64,000 bases of DNA from contig LR990041.1 of the NCBI GenBank assembly GCA_905147135.1, positions 19,219,907 through 19,283,906 on the forward strand, given 5' to 3'. The stretch comes from Blastobasis lacticolella (taxonomy: Eukaryota > Arthropoda > Insecta > Lepidoptera > Blastobasidae). The notes under the pieces were generated by a model. The model was not told the origin of the DNA. It saw only the letters and a list, made by a program, of their open reading frames with translations, and ran no database searches. Shown here piece after piece: positions 1-10,534 of this stretch; the stretch's first letter is position 1; each line of letters begins with the position of its first letter. The position numbers were made by a program, and so were the translations under genes.

Positions 1-448
1 AATTAGAAAGTGGATTTAATGCCAAGCAAAACCACAATGGACTTAGAGCGTCTCCTTGAAATATTCCACGTTGGATACTAATTGGCTCGGTTTCGACAAT
101 ATGATTATTAAGATTTAATTTTAAAGAGGTACTCCATTTACTCATCATATCTTGTAGAAAATTAACTATTGTAGGGTGAATTTTATAGTGTTGAAGTATG
201 TATAACAGCCAAGTATGTGGTACGGAATCAAACGCTTTCTTATAATCAATGTACATAGTATAAATATTGCGCTTTTTGCTAAATGCTTGTTTTGAGGCAA
301 CCGAATCTATTATTAACTGTTCTTTACAGCCTCTACTGAACTTGCGGCAACCTTTTTGCTGTTCAGCGAGGATGTTGTTCACGTCTACATGATGATATAT
401 TAATTCGCTTAAACAAGATGTTATAATTTTGTAAAAAAATTGTAAACA
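1..448 (-). mobile_element. R4/Dong-like non-LTR retrotransposon, reverse transcriptase fragment
   Basis: Read on the minus strand this stretch is one open frame up to the window edge. It contains reverse-transcriptase landmarks: QKGCRKFSRGCKEQLIIDS, the block MYIDYKKAFDSVPHTW and the later IQRGIFQGDALSPLWFCLA. These blocks are typical of the R2/R4/Dong group of LINEs. The element is cut at its 5' side, where it meets a TTA microsatellite, and continues past base 1. Having no stop over about 145 codons suggests a fairly young copy. It most likely marks nuclear DNA to the left of the viral block. Confidence 0.8.
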
Positions 449-451
449 CGT

Positions 452-473
452 AATTATTATTATTATTATTATT
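452..473. repeat. (TTA)n microsatellite
   Basis: A run of TTA triplets lies exactly at the upstream limit of the LINE reading frame. Dong-type elements are known to sit in TAA repeats, so this may be the target sequence of that insertion. Confidence 0.85.
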
Positions 474-2916
474 CTCCCTGCCCAAGTGGTCCATAGTAGT
501 CTTTGTTGGAAACAGAAAGTTGTTTTGTATCACCACACCATGTTTAGCCTTATTGGAGACACAAACATTGAATTGGATGTAGGAGCATAATGGTAAAGTG
601 TGAAATAATTATTTAATGCTTTTGTGCATCTCTATCAACATTTTGTCAAGAGCCCTAAGATATTTAGGTTTTTGAGATGGAGCAGGTGGACGATGATGAT
701 TTGGGTGTTTAGTGATTTTACACTAAAGGTGAAGTAAGGCTCACTATTTCAAGTTTTAAATAGATCTACTTAGGTTTAGATAATTATTTGTGTAGTGTAT
801 TCTTAATGGAATTTCATGCTAATAATAAAATATTTATTGAGCAAGTACTTAGTCATACACAATTGATCAAGCTGTAGGTAAAGTAGGTGGCAGCCTGTGC
901 TATCCCACCAGCTAGCGGAAATAATGTTCATTTTGCCAACAAGTACTTTTGAAGAGAACATTGGACTTACAAGCTAATAGCATTCTATAGCATTATTTCA
1001 TACTAATGTATGTGTATTGTGTATTGCATTGTGTTATGTATTTGGTAAAACGTAGGATAACAGGTAACTAATTTGGAGGACGAATTGGGCACTCAACAGT
1101 TTCATAGGAGAGGTTCTGGAGCCAGTTTGTGACACTTGCTTTGCCCAGTTTGTGACACATGATATTATATTATTGATGATGACGAAGATACTGATCATGA
1201 TTTATTAGAAACCGGTCGCAATGGGTATTTTGATGATAGTGGAACTTGTGAAAAATAATTATGTTTTAATTGATCATGCTAAGGCTGTAGTAGATACTTA
1301 CTTAGTGTGACTCAATTTCATAATAGGTAATAAATATTACCCAATCTTATTAATGAAATGCTATAAAAGAAAGTCTTAATTTTACATGCTTAAAGGAACT
1401 AGATTGATGGACGTGGTAACTCGACAGGACGAAATTGATGATACAAAGTTAGAACAAGGTGACTGTCGAGGAAGGTTATATCAATCAATATGTGTGTTAT
1501 GGTACTTATGGTTTATTTTCCTAAAGTTAACTGATGGCTTACGTACCAGACGGGTAAGTTTTATTAGCTAAGTGCCTAGTGGTCGTATGGGGGCTTCGGT
1601 GGTGTTTCGGCGAGTTGTTTTAAGCCTCATGAGAAAATCTTAATTGATACAGTAAAGACTTTGATCGAGAAAGTTAATGAACTTGGCAGAAAATCAGCAG
1701 CTAAATCGACGACGTCACAACAAATTGATGACTCTCAGGATGTGACGTTTGAAGTTACCATGAAATTATAATAAAAGTGAATTTACTAGGTAAACAAATT
1801 GTTTACTACGGGAGTGTAAATAGCGAATATCATACGAATAAACTGTAAAGTATACAGCTTTTTGAAGTTAGAATAAAAATTTTGAACAAATTTTCTCCGT
1901 AGTGACAGCTGAAGTATGACGACAAATGCATCATTTTCCTGAGTTATGAAAGCAGAGAATAGTGGAATTATTTATGATTTATAATTTATATGGGGTAGGC
2001 ATTTGATAAGAATTAGAAAAACAGGAAAACCAGGACCGTTTCATTACCGAATGTAGTCAACGCAATTGAAATGAGTCATTTGTTTATCATTTTACGGCAC
2101 ATTGTGAAAAATTAGGTCATTGGTATTAACGTGCGTTGAAACTTTGAATATACGTAAATTGGCATTATGGCAACTCGTTCGAGAAGTGGGCAGTGAAATA
2201 GAACTCCAGGTTTTACCCACAAAAATACTCTGCCCTTTTGAAATATTTTTATGTGTTTTTTACTGAATATTTATAAAAGCGATCGTAAAAGTATTGTTAG
2301 ATATTTTGATTCATTAATTATGTTCTAGAAAGAAATAAGAGATTTTATTTCAGTGATTCATATGACGTAAGAATTCAGCGAGATGAAAATGGCATATACA
2401 TTAGCGTGAAGTAATATTTGCTGAATTTCCATTTGATAATCGACTTTCGCTGATAAAAATCAGATCATTGGATTCGCCATCACATTTTAACCTAATGACT
2501 ATAGTTTGTGTCCGTTTCGATGATCCGAGTTGAAAAATCTACTCATGGTATTCTACAGCAGCATCAGATCCTATATCAGATCTAATGTTTGCTGTAAACT
2601 GATCAATCCTGATCTGATTCAACGATCGAGCATCCTTTCTCTCATTTCTCCACTTGATGATTTTTCAGATTTGAGACGAGAAATAACAACGAAAATAGTT
2701 ACTGATTACATCCTTAAGTTTATTTAAAGCTTAAAAAATTTGGATATGTCGTATACACAATTATTAATCTTAATGACTGTTGACAATATAAAAATACTTA
2801 ATTTATACATAAATCTTAGCCTAATTCATCTACAACTAAACATTTTGTACACATTTATAAAAACTACAATGAAATACATAGAAATTTCATAGAGATCCAT
2901 TTTAGCCTTAAGTCAA
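474..2916. other. AT-rich stretch without a confident gene
   Basis: No gene is recognised. Short open pieces occur: around 1140-1256 a frame reads IIDDDEDTDHDLLETGRNG before a stop, and around 1615-1771 a frame reads HEKILIDTVKTLIEKVNE and ends at TAA. They look coding-like but lack a start and any family match I can name, and may be relics. The left border of the viral block should lie somewhere in this stretch, but I see no clear boundary repeat. Confidence 0.5.
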
Positions 2917-3789
2917 TTACAACAATGATTTATTAAGAAAATACTCATACAAAGCACTGTAGCAAAAGTAGTAATGATGCGGGTCAGGCAAACATTTGTA
3001 CCTCTGTTGTCTTAATTTCGAAACAGTGGAAAATACATTTACTTTCTCCGTCCGGAAATATTTTGAAATTGAGATATCGATTGCGCAGTAGACCATTGTC
3101 CGATCCAACCCATTGCTGCAGTGCACCAGAATTGGGTGTAATCTTATTCCATGGCATCCTTTAAAAGACATTGTATTTTCTCTATACTTCCTAACCTTCA
3201 ACAGCATCTTCATAAAATCGTCTACAGGGGGCAAGATATCGCGATTTTGCCAATCGGAGTACGAAAAATGGTAAACGGACAATGAATCCCTCTTTTCATC
3301 AATTACCACGAGCTTCGTAATCTTAAGAGTTGGTTGAGTCATCCAACTGTTGATCGTGCCGACTGTTAGTCTTCCAAATCGCACCGATTTCCCAACATGA
3401 GGATGCCAGTAGAGATAGCCTGTTTCGTGTTCTTCAGGTTTGTTGAGCATCACTACAATGTTGGTTTCATGCTTCAATACTGTTTTCCAAAAAGCTTCGG
3501 CTTCCTCTGCAGACTGCGGCGTTTCAGTGGCAATGTACGCGTTGGGTTGCTTGTCACCTTTGATGTAGCTGGCATTGATCACGGCTGAGCCTGGTCCAGG
3601 AAGATCAACGCGGTTACTCTTGAAGAGAAGCCTGTCTTCGGGTCCAGCAAAAGCGTATGCCTTGAGCTTCGATGGTACTTTAATCTCCAAAATCCGCTTA
3701 TGCTCTTCGAAGAGACGTTCGATGAAATTCGGCTTATTCATCCGGTCGATGAAGTCCTTTGAGGTCAATGAGTTTTTTAAATTCCACAT
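2917..3789 (-). CDS. Bracovirus-type protein tyrosine phosphatase, catalytic loop intact (PTP copy 1)
   Basis: A single-exon protein of 290 residues spanning one classical PTP domain, the usual size and intronless form of bracovirus PTPs. Visible blocks: the substrate-loop region with INASYIKG (about 71-78), YIATETPQSAEEAEAFWKTV (about 85-104) and the signature HCSNGLDR at 223-230, with catalytic Cys224 and phosphate-binding Arg230 both present. The WPD loop is not canonical: it reads WQNRD at 180-184, so the usual general acid is missing or shifted. The start follows a TATA/initiator pair, with the ATG 35 bases downstream of the inferred start point. In the wasp-caterpillar system such PTPs act inside host cells on tyrosine-phosphorylated proteins. 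Activity here is plausible but weakened. It is divergent with PTP copy 2. Confidence 0.9.
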   Translation of the reverse strand: MWNLKNSLTSKDFIDRMNKPNFIERLFEEHKRILEIKVPSKLKAYAFAGPEDRLLFKSNRVDLPGPGSAVINASYIKGDKQPNAYIATETPQSAEEAEAFWKTVLKHETNIVVMLNKPEEHETGYLYWHPHVGKSVRFGRLTVGTINSWMTQPTLKITKLVVIDEKRDSLSVYHFSYSDWQNRDILPPVDDFMKMLLKVRKYRENTMSFKGCHGIRLHPILVHCSNGLDRTMVYCAIDISISKYFRTEKVNVFSTVSKLRQQRYKCLPDPHHYYFCYSALYEYFLNKSLL

Positions 3790-3821
3790 TCTGATGAATT
3801 AGCACAGAGCGCACAGAAATT

Positions 3822-3856
3822 ACTGAAGTTCAATGCTTTGCGATTTCCTATTTATA
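3822..3856 (-). promoter_or_regulatory. Core promoter of PTP copy 1 (TATA plus initiator)
   Basis: On the minus strand TATAAATAG starts at 3856 and TCAGT lies at 3826-3822. The initiator A at 3824 is 32 bases from the first T of the TATA box, the standard arthropod spacing. Inferred from sequence only. Confidence 0.65.
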
Positions 3857-3859
3857 TGA

Positions 3860-4790
3860 GTCCTCTGTGTCCTGTAACACATTGATGATTAATTACGTGA
3901 ATTCACAACAGAATATATATACCTCTCTAATGATGCATGCTCCAGTTTGACGTCACAGAAAAACCGCAATTGTGGTCGAATAGTTACAAATGAAAATGTA
4001 CACCGAGAGAAAAATATTATCAGAATAACTATTTAAAGTATATTTAAATGACGTATCGTTGAGATGGCCAACTGTTTTGTCAAAGTGAGGAGCATTTAAG
4101 GGTAAGGGTATAGCTAAAAACTTGGAAAATCCAAAAGTGCACGCCTCATAGCGGTCACTCAATTAAAAGAAAAAACTTAGAACAAAAAAAAAAAAAAAAA
4201 AAAGATGAGATTGAGACATTTCAGTTTTATTAATTAATTATTTTTGAATATAGAATGCTTTGCGCCATTTTTTAACTCAGTACAATACCACGCAAGTGTT
4301 TTGAACGGACCTAAGCTTACTAGTATATACTATATATATATATATATATGTAGATATACAACTAACAAAATGTCCAGTCGTATTTTTTTTATAATATTAA
4401 TTACAATTAAACTACGTTGAATTAGACCGTGATCTCCGAAAGGACTTAGTTTAGTATAATATTGCATAAACGAAATTTTTCTTTGAAGCTCGCTTATAGC
4501 GAAAACAGGTTTTGAGAGTCAACTCTATTCGTTTTGCATATAACTTAGAAACGCTTGAAATATCTTCGATGCTACTAATTGATTATTCATACTTCAATTA
4601 CGCGTTGATTTGTTATTTTCTCTACTTCATATTTCTTGATATTTCCATTGGAAAATAGCTCACGAGATGATTATCTCATTATTTGCTATCAATAAACAAA
4701 TTATAATATAATTTTTCGTCTCGTCAACTACCAATGAATCCCATTAAATCTAATAACTTTCCCAGTCTGGGGTGTCTTAGTAATTTTTGG
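3860..4790. other. Intergenic region between divergent PTP genes
   Basis: No gene seen. It holds an A-run at 4184-4203 and a TA microsatellite at about 4321-4349. The rest is AT-rich and should contain upstream control sequence for the two flanking PTP genes. Confidence 0.6.
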
Positions 4791-4825
4791 TTTAAAAGCC
4801 GCCTCTTTACTCGATTGAGCTCAGT
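4791..4825 (+). promoter_or_regulatory. Core promoter of PTP copy 2
   Basis: A TATA-like TTTAAAAG begins at 4791 and TCAGT lies at 4821-4825, 32 bases from TATA to the initiator A. This predicts a 5' leader of about 350 bases before the ATG at 5174. Confidence 0.55.
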
Positions 4826-5173
4826 CTGGTTAGGAATTACATTCAAGAGTCTCTTGGAAGGGCACGATCGACGTCTGCCCAGCAGGAGCTGAATAATTAC
4901 TTAATTTCACAGTAAAGTCGTAGAGAATTAACGACCGCTCAGGGGGTAGGTTTCCGAGAGCACTAAAAGTCAGTTGACTTTAGTGGTAATTAAAGTCTTG
5001 CTCACAGCGATCTGAATGCCCTACAGGCTCACTACACTTTAGATTAATTAATTTATTAACCACCAGGGTGTCATTATACTTAATAATTAAAACAGTAGCC
5101 ACCGAGAGACTAGTTCAAAAGCTACTGCCTTAGGAAGTGGACTCATTCCCCCAGAAGTGATTTGTAAACCAAC

Positions 5174-6070
5174 ATGACTGCAGAATTCCCAGACATTTCG
5201 GCCATGGATTTTTTGATCCTTATGGATGATCCGTACTGTCTCGACCTGAGTTATCAAGAATACAATACCATTCAGCTGACCCGGAGAAGTTTCGAAGAAC
5301 CTGACGATGAGGCTGACTGCGGTGGATGCTTAAAGCTAGCCCACAAATTTTTTCGCTGTCTGAAGACAGAAGAGAGGTACCACGGTGCCAGTTTTATAAA
5401 TGGCTACGACACATACAACAGACAACGGAAGTATATCTGCGTCAGCAACCCGAAAGAAGAAGACTGCGAGAAGTTTTGGAAATTAGCGTGGCGTCGTGAA
5501 GTCACAACTATTGTCAAAGCATCCCGAAGAGCTGAGGAAGAAAGCTACCAGTATTGGAGTCCAACTGAAGGCAGTGAGATAGAGTGTGGAGGGTTTAGAG
5601 TGAAGACGCTGAAGATCTCTAAGAAGCCTCGCTTTACTCTAACAGTGTTGCGTCTGTCTGACCGCGCGGATCGTGAGCGTGAGATTCAGCATTATCAGTA
5701 CACTGCCTGGCGTAATAGCGTTAAAGATGATCCGCTCGTGTTCTTGTCCTTTGTGTGCAGTTTGAACGAAACATATACCATTTTTAAAAGGAAGCAATCG
5801 GCTGAAGCGAGGCCTACAGTTGTTATGGTCCACTGCCGTGATGGTCTCAGCTGCTCGGCAGTGTACTGTATCCTTGATATTTGTGTTACCCAGTTCAAGT
5901 CCACAGGTACGTTGTCAGTGGCCAAGACTCTTCAGAAACTAAGACGGCAAAAGTATAGTTGCTTGAACCGTATAGACGATTACACTTTCTGCTATCAAGC
6001 CATGCATGTCTTTGTCTTAGGAGAAATGGGATGGAGCCAAAGATATCTAGATGAAAGAGAATCTTCTTAA
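5174..6070 (+). CDS. Bracovirus-type PTP, probably catalytically dead (PTP copy 2)
   Basis: A single-exon protein of 298 residues with the whole PTP fold recognisable: GASFINGYDTYNRQRKYICV (about 71-90), then FWKLAWRREVTTIV, then HYQYTAWRN in place of the WPD loop. The signature at 220-227 reads HCRDGLSC. The nucleophile Cys221 is kept, but the invariant Arg is Cys227 and the WPD Asp is gone. Loss of the arginine normally abolishes phosphatase activity, so this is predicted to be a pseudophosphatase that could still bind phosphotyrosine. Catalytically dead PTPs are known in bracoviruses. It is closer in sequence to PTP copy 3 than to copy 1, and the frame is fully open. Confidence 0.9.
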   Translation: MTAEFPDISAMDFLILMDDPYCLDLSYQEYNTIQLTRRSFEEPDDEADCGGCLKLAHKFFRCLKTEERYHGASFINGYDTYNRQRKYICVSNPKEEDCEKFWKLAWRREVTTIVKASRRAEEESYQYWSPTEGSEIECGGFRVKTLKISKKPRFTLTVLRLSDRADREREIQHYQYTAWRNSVKDDPLVFLSFVCSLNETYTIFKRKQSAEARPTVVMVHCRDGLSCSAVYCILDICVTQFKSTGTLSVAKTLQKLRRQKYSCLNRIDDYTFCYQAMHVFVLGEMGWSQRYLDERESS

Positions 6071-6750
6071 ATTGACACACTTTGAAATGTATCAAAAGCT
6101 CAAACACGTAGTTTGTTTGTTATTCTAATGTTGATAATCTGTTTTCTAATATTCTGCCTGTATAGTTGAAGTAATTGATCCAAGTTATTTTCCGTCAGTT
6201 GATCTCTCATTAAATATTGTACCTTAAATCGACAGAAATAAGGACTGCTTTACCATATTTATACAAATTTCCTTAATCTGAATTGTTTATTCCAGAGTGT
6301 ATCTATATTTAGAACCAGTATTTATCCTCGATGGTTTTTACGCTTATATCTAGTAGGGTCTGCATAAAAGCCGATCTGTCGTTTATGTAAAAAATGATTA
6401 TAAACCGTAGGCTTTATTCATGAGACAATAATAGCTTTGTGTTACAGCAGAACACTTTTAAATTGACGGACATCTCAACACACTTATCTTGTTATTTAGA
6501 TTAAGAATGGTATCAGGCTTGGCCATATCAGTCATAATTTATGTAGGAATCCATTTCAAAGACCTTATAGAGTACCATGCCATAATAACGACTGTTATTA
6601 TTGAGCACAAAAGGAAAACATTGAACGATTGTTATGACTTATTGAAAACAAATTCAGGCCGCTATCTTTCGGGAAATCCACTTGTAAATCATGCACATAA
6701 ATTGATTTTATACAAATACACCAGTACCTATTTGGTGTTCCCGGTTGTGA
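6071..6750. other. Intergenic, no gene seen
   Basis: AT-rich spacer between PTP copy 2 and the ankyrin gene. An 88-codon open frame at 6489-6755 has no recognisable domain and overlaps the ankyrin promoter, so I treat it as chance. Confidence 0.55.
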
Positions 6751-6784
6751 TATAATCGGGAGTTCGAAACAACTTTACTTCAGT
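6751..6784 (+). promoter_or_regulatory. Core promoter of the ankyrin gene
   Basis: TATAATCG starts at 6751 and TCAGT lies at 6780-6784, with the initiator A 31 bases downstream of the TATA start. The predicted leader to the ATG at 6839 is about 57 bases. Confidence 0.6.
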
Positions 6785-6838
6785 CTTACCCTGGCATCGC
6801 TTTGAGACAGTTCTACATTTTTTTTCTCATCAGAAGCA

Positions 6839-7351
6839 ATGAAGTCTCTTGTAATCAGCGAAATTTTCGGTGCAATGAACACCGATGGAGACAATTTCTT
6901 CCATGACATTTGTCGTTATGGGTGTGCGTCCCTTCTCCTGCGAGCTGGATGGTGTTTGAATGATGACAACGAATCTCTACTGCGGGACTACAATTTTGAA
7001 GGACATCAGTGTGTCCACATCATAGCACGAAGTCATAGAGGACAGAAGGCAGTGCAGTTACTGGAAATCCTGGAGCAGATGGGGGCAGACTTGAACGCAC
7101 CAGACAGAACTTCTGGAAGTACTGCGCTTCATATAGCTGTCGTCTATCAGGATTACGAGCTGGCAACTTGGATGTGTCAGCAGGCTACCGTGGACTTAGA
7201 GGCTTGTGACTATGGAGGTCTAACTGCTTATGAGGTCGCTTGGACGAGAGACGATTTCAAGATGATGGACATCTTCCTGGAATTCGGCGCGGATTGTCAT
7301 CAGCCGTATTCAAGTGACAGTGAAAGTGAATGCAGTGAAAGTGAAGACTAG
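6839..7351 (+). CDS. Bracovirus-type ankyrin protein (IkB-like, vankyrin class)
   Basis: A single-exon protein of 170 residues. It has a short N-terminal region and about three ankyrin repeats: near 58-92 (GHQCVHIIARSHRGQ), 93-128 (GSTALHIAVVYQDYELA) and 129-162 (YGGLTAYEVAWTRDDFKMMD). This is the short form seen in polydnavirus vankyrins, which resemble IkB but lack its signal-responsive N-terminal phosphorylation region, and which in parasitised caterpillars can hold NF-kB factors inactive. Unusually it ends in a Ser/Asp/Glu-rich acidic tail (SSDSESECSESED) that could be a casein-kinase-type or degradation motif. The start sits 57 bases after the predicted initiator. The frame is intact. 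Confidence 0.88.
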   Translation: MKSLVISEIFGAMNTDGDNFFHDICRYGCASLLLRAGWCLNDDNESLLRDYNFEGHQCVHIIARSHRGQKAVQLLEILEQMGADLNAPDRTSGSTALHIAVVYQDYELATWMCQQATVDLEACDYGGLTAYEVAWTRDDFKMMDIFLEFGADCHQPYSSDSESECSESED

Positions 7352-7975
7352 GTCAATTAATGTTAAAGGTATCTAAAAATTAAGTTAGAAGTTAAGTGTT
7401 TTTTATCTGATCTCGTATTTTTCCAATTGTCTTCTCTAATTTTGACTAAGGGCTGTGTAAAATGAATTTACTGATTGTGAGTATTATGGTATGTAATAAT
7501 GTAAGTAAAATTTCATCGTCAATTATTGAGAAGTTTATTAAAAATATTTAAAATAATATCACAGTTTTTTCTTCTGAGGTCGCTGAATGTTTACAAAATT
7601 AGTAGAAATGGTCAAGCTGAAAACGGTCAAGCTAAATCTATGGTACTTCCCAGCTGCGCCATCAACTGTAACAAAAGTTTAATATTAAATTGAGACCGTG
7701 TTACATCTGCTTTTCTGAAATTTTAACTTTCGATCTGTCGGCATATTTTTTATGAACCGGGAAAATGGAAAATGTCTCCAAGAATTAAATGCAACGACTT
7801 ACCAAAGTCTTTATAGCTTCAGACAGGATCTGCTGTGGACGTAGGGCCTGATGTTTTTGAAAGTCTGAAAAATGTTCAGGAAAATTAATAAAAGAAGACT
7901 TAACTTGCTTTGAATAGTTCGAAAGTGGAATCACGCAAAATTTTATCCTAAGAAATTAAGGAAATATACCTTCTA
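7352..7975. other. Intergenic, no gene seen
   Basis: AT-rich 3' flank of the ankyrin gene. No recognisable gene, RNA or repeat. Confidence 0.5.
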
Positions 7976-8445
7976 ATTGTAGAGCAATCTGTTTGTAAAA
8001 TTCAAAATTGGGTGGTCGCATCTCAGATCCTCAGGTATTGATAATTACTAATCAGTAATACTCAATCTCCAATGTATTTCTCGCTCCATTCATCCATGAA
8101 TGCTTACCCTTAATGCTTATCGGATAATCAACTCCAGGGTTGAAGTATCCTCCTGGTTTCTGAAAACGGAGAATAGAAGTAAAGATCTAGTAGTTCGAAA
8201 AGTAAAAACAAGTGCAGAAAGTAGTATCAAACTTACATTTCTTGCGTTCTAAGAAAAACATATTTCTGGGTGATGTCGTCATATGAGATCAGCCATATCA
8301 CATCTTGTATTTTTATGACTGTTCTCTGACCCCTTTCAAAATGTGTGATGGCCATCTGGGCCACCTCCAAAATGGCGTCTCTCAAAGCCCCTACTGGCCA
8401 TTCAATGGGGACTTGAATATCAGGGAGAATATTTTGATATTCCAT
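7976..8445 (-). pseudogene. Five-exon family, copy A (degraded)
   Basis: Exon 1 (8445-8237) is open and matches the family opening, with IPxEWPV in place of the EWPxE/EWPK seen in copies D and C. A GT donor follows at 8236. A short exon 2 piece (8159-8108) follows a good acceptor (gttttcag) but lacks most of the family exon 2. Farther down, about 8040-7976, there is a remnant of exon 3 with the conserved Asp-His-Pro block but no acceptor. Exons 4 and 5 were not found. I therefore call it a broken copy that may at best encode a short N-terminal fragment. Function unknown. Confidence 0.65.
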
Positions 8446-8529
8446 GATTATTTCTAAAAAATTGTTCCAAGACTATTTAAATAACGTGTCAGTGGATTTC
8501 GAATAATTTATCATTTAAAATATGTTTAA

Positions 8530-9102
8530 GGTAGTTCCAGCGAGGTATAGTATAGTCAGAGCATTTACTATGGTCAAAAATTAATAGCCTCGGCTCACAG
8601 ACGCTCACACAACAGTCAAATATTTTTAGTTACGGTGATCTGGCAACGTTGCTCGTTATAACTGTAAAAGATTTGAATTTCGCGCACTTTGTTCAACACT
8701 ATTTCAGGGAGCGCTGCGTACAGTGTTGCCAGATCACAATGAACAGTAAAATGAAGAGGTTGGAAATGGATAAAAAATTAATATTTTAATTTAAATATCT
8801 TTAAAACAAAATGGTGAGGTGGTACTTTTATTTTTTTAACTTATTCTACAAACATCATTCCACACTCCTACTTTTTCTTCCGATTCTGTCGAGAGAATTT
8901 TTTAATATAATTTAAAATAGTTGAAGAGACCTGACGTTTTACATACTTTGAGTGGAAAGTAACCCTCGAAATCGCGAACTTTTTCCTTATCTCGCGATAT
9001 AAATGGTCAAAAACTCTAGGAATCGATAAAAAACACTGTTCCTAACTTGTCAAAAAAATTTGAAAAGAATCTCTCGAAAAGTGGTTTCACGCAGGAACTA
9101 CC
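8530..9102. mobile_element. TTAA-target MITE, 573 bp
   Basis: The ends are inverted repeats starting GGTAGTTCC and ending GGAACTACC, flanked on both sides by TTAA (8526-8529 and 9103-9106). TTAA target duplication is the hallmark of piggyBac-type transposition. No transposase is encoded. A second, inner inverted pair around 'ctggcaac' and 'gttgccag' lies near 8640-8735. It sits between copy A of the five-exon family and the 430-bp repeat. Confidence 0.75.
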
Positions 9103-10104
9103 TTAATATTGTATCACTTGAAATTAGTAAATTTATAAATTTTTAAATTACAAACCTTTGATGCTTGACAAAACACTAAACTTTTTTTATAAATTATTCT
9201 TTCACTTCCCTTACTCTAAATTGATTTTCAAAACGCCTAAATAAATTTCGAGAAAATGCGTCCAACCACGACCATGCCGTACAAAACAATGAAGCTCCCA
9301 ATTCAAAAGTTATACTTATCAACGGAAAACCCCACTACCAAGGTCAGCGTTTAATTTGTCACTCATACGATATTCATAAAGTATATAGAACAATGTGTTT
9401 CGCTGAAATTGACTCTACAGTACAATTACACTCTTCTTACTCTGACTTTCTCCAAAATAAAATTGGTGATTGACGAATCAGAGTTTTGTGTCTCATCAAA
9501 AACTTACATCTAATTGTCATCTTCAGAAACATCAGGATGCCTAGTACCAAATTTTTTGAAGAACTTGGAACCGTACAGAGTTTAGATCAATTTTTATCTC
9601 CATATTCTAATAATTATTTCAACTGTGAATAATTTTCTGTTATCTTTGTTTTGCTATCGGGCCTTTATGGCGTTTCTTAGAACGTTTTAAATGTATTCGA
9701 TGTTATCAAGATTTTGTTATTAATTAACTTGTCTGAGAATATTCCCGTTGATTCCTACAGTATTTAGATATAGAATATATTGGCTCGAATGAAGAATGTT
9801 CACGAAGCTGAGGTATGATATTAATTGTCCCGATATGGCGATAAAATGCCAGTTAGAGCAATCATTATATTGATTGGTACATCATTGTTCAAGAGGTTTG
9901 TTTATGTTCCACTATGTGGCAATCAATCAATTGTTCTTTATAACCTTCAAAATCAATATACTACCATTTGCGGGTAATTAAAATAGTTGATATTTTATGA
10001 TGGCAAGAACAAACAAACCTCTTATGGTTGTTAAAAGTTTTATTGATAATTATTAATAGAATGTTACAGTATTTGACTCTCTTTCTACTAACAATACATC
10101 AACC
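9103..10104. other. No gene seen; small inverted repeat at about 9889-10024
   Basis: AT-rich DNA. Around 9889-9910 'aagaggtttgttt' recurs as its reverse complement at about 10010-10024, which would make a foldback of about 135 bp. Nothing else is recognisable. Confidence 0.45.
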
Positions 10105-10534
10105 TTTGTTTACTAATTCACCGACAGAGTTATCGAAACTTGATAAGACTAAAGATACAAGGAAAAATCCCTGTAACCAGTTATTCGAAGAAAGGTCGCG
10201 ACCTAAACTGAATACAGAATCTTGAAGGTTTTGAGAATTTCTTAGTAAAACAATCAGAAACTTTATTGAATCCAACAGGTTTGAATGCAATTAATGCTGT
10301 AAAGCAGGAAAGAGTAGGAGTTACGGATTATTTATTATGTGAAGCGTTCCACTTCTTCACGTAACAGGATAGAAGGAAGGATGGGGATTGAGAAAGGATG
10401 GGGAAAGGGCCATCTCAATGGGAGTTTATAGAATATGTGAGAAAAAATTCGGGATAGCTCGGGCTGGGATTCGAACTCAGAACCTTCCGATTACATGTCG
10501 GCTGCTCTACCAATTGAGCTACCTGGTCTATGCC
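10105..10534. repeat. 430-bp direct repeat, copy 1
   Basis: Nearly identical over its whole length to 13736-14165 (exactly 3631 bases away and the same length). It contains the palindrome GGTCGCGACC, the minus-strand AATAAA of the family gene upstream (10262-10267), and a tRNA-like sequence at its right end. The unit appears to be duplicated together with a copy of the five-exon gene, showing that the cluster grew by tandem duplication. Confidence 0.9.
10457..10528 (-). tRNA. tRNA-like sequence (anticodon position TGT), probably degenerate
   Basis: On the minus strand a 72-base cloverleaf can be drawn. It has an A box TAGCTCAATTGGTAGAGC, a D stem GCTC/GAGC, an anticodon stem with four pairs and one mismatch around loop CATGTAA, and a B box GTTCGAATCC. 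The acceptor stem has several mismatches. A run of six T follows about 10 bases downstream, as in a Pol III terminator. It could be a decayed tRNA-Thr(TGT) or the head of a tRNA-derived SINE. Confidence 0.5.

Noticed and set aside
3397..3802. Plus-strand frames opposite PTP copy 1
   Set aside because: Shadows of the PTP coding strand with no domain.
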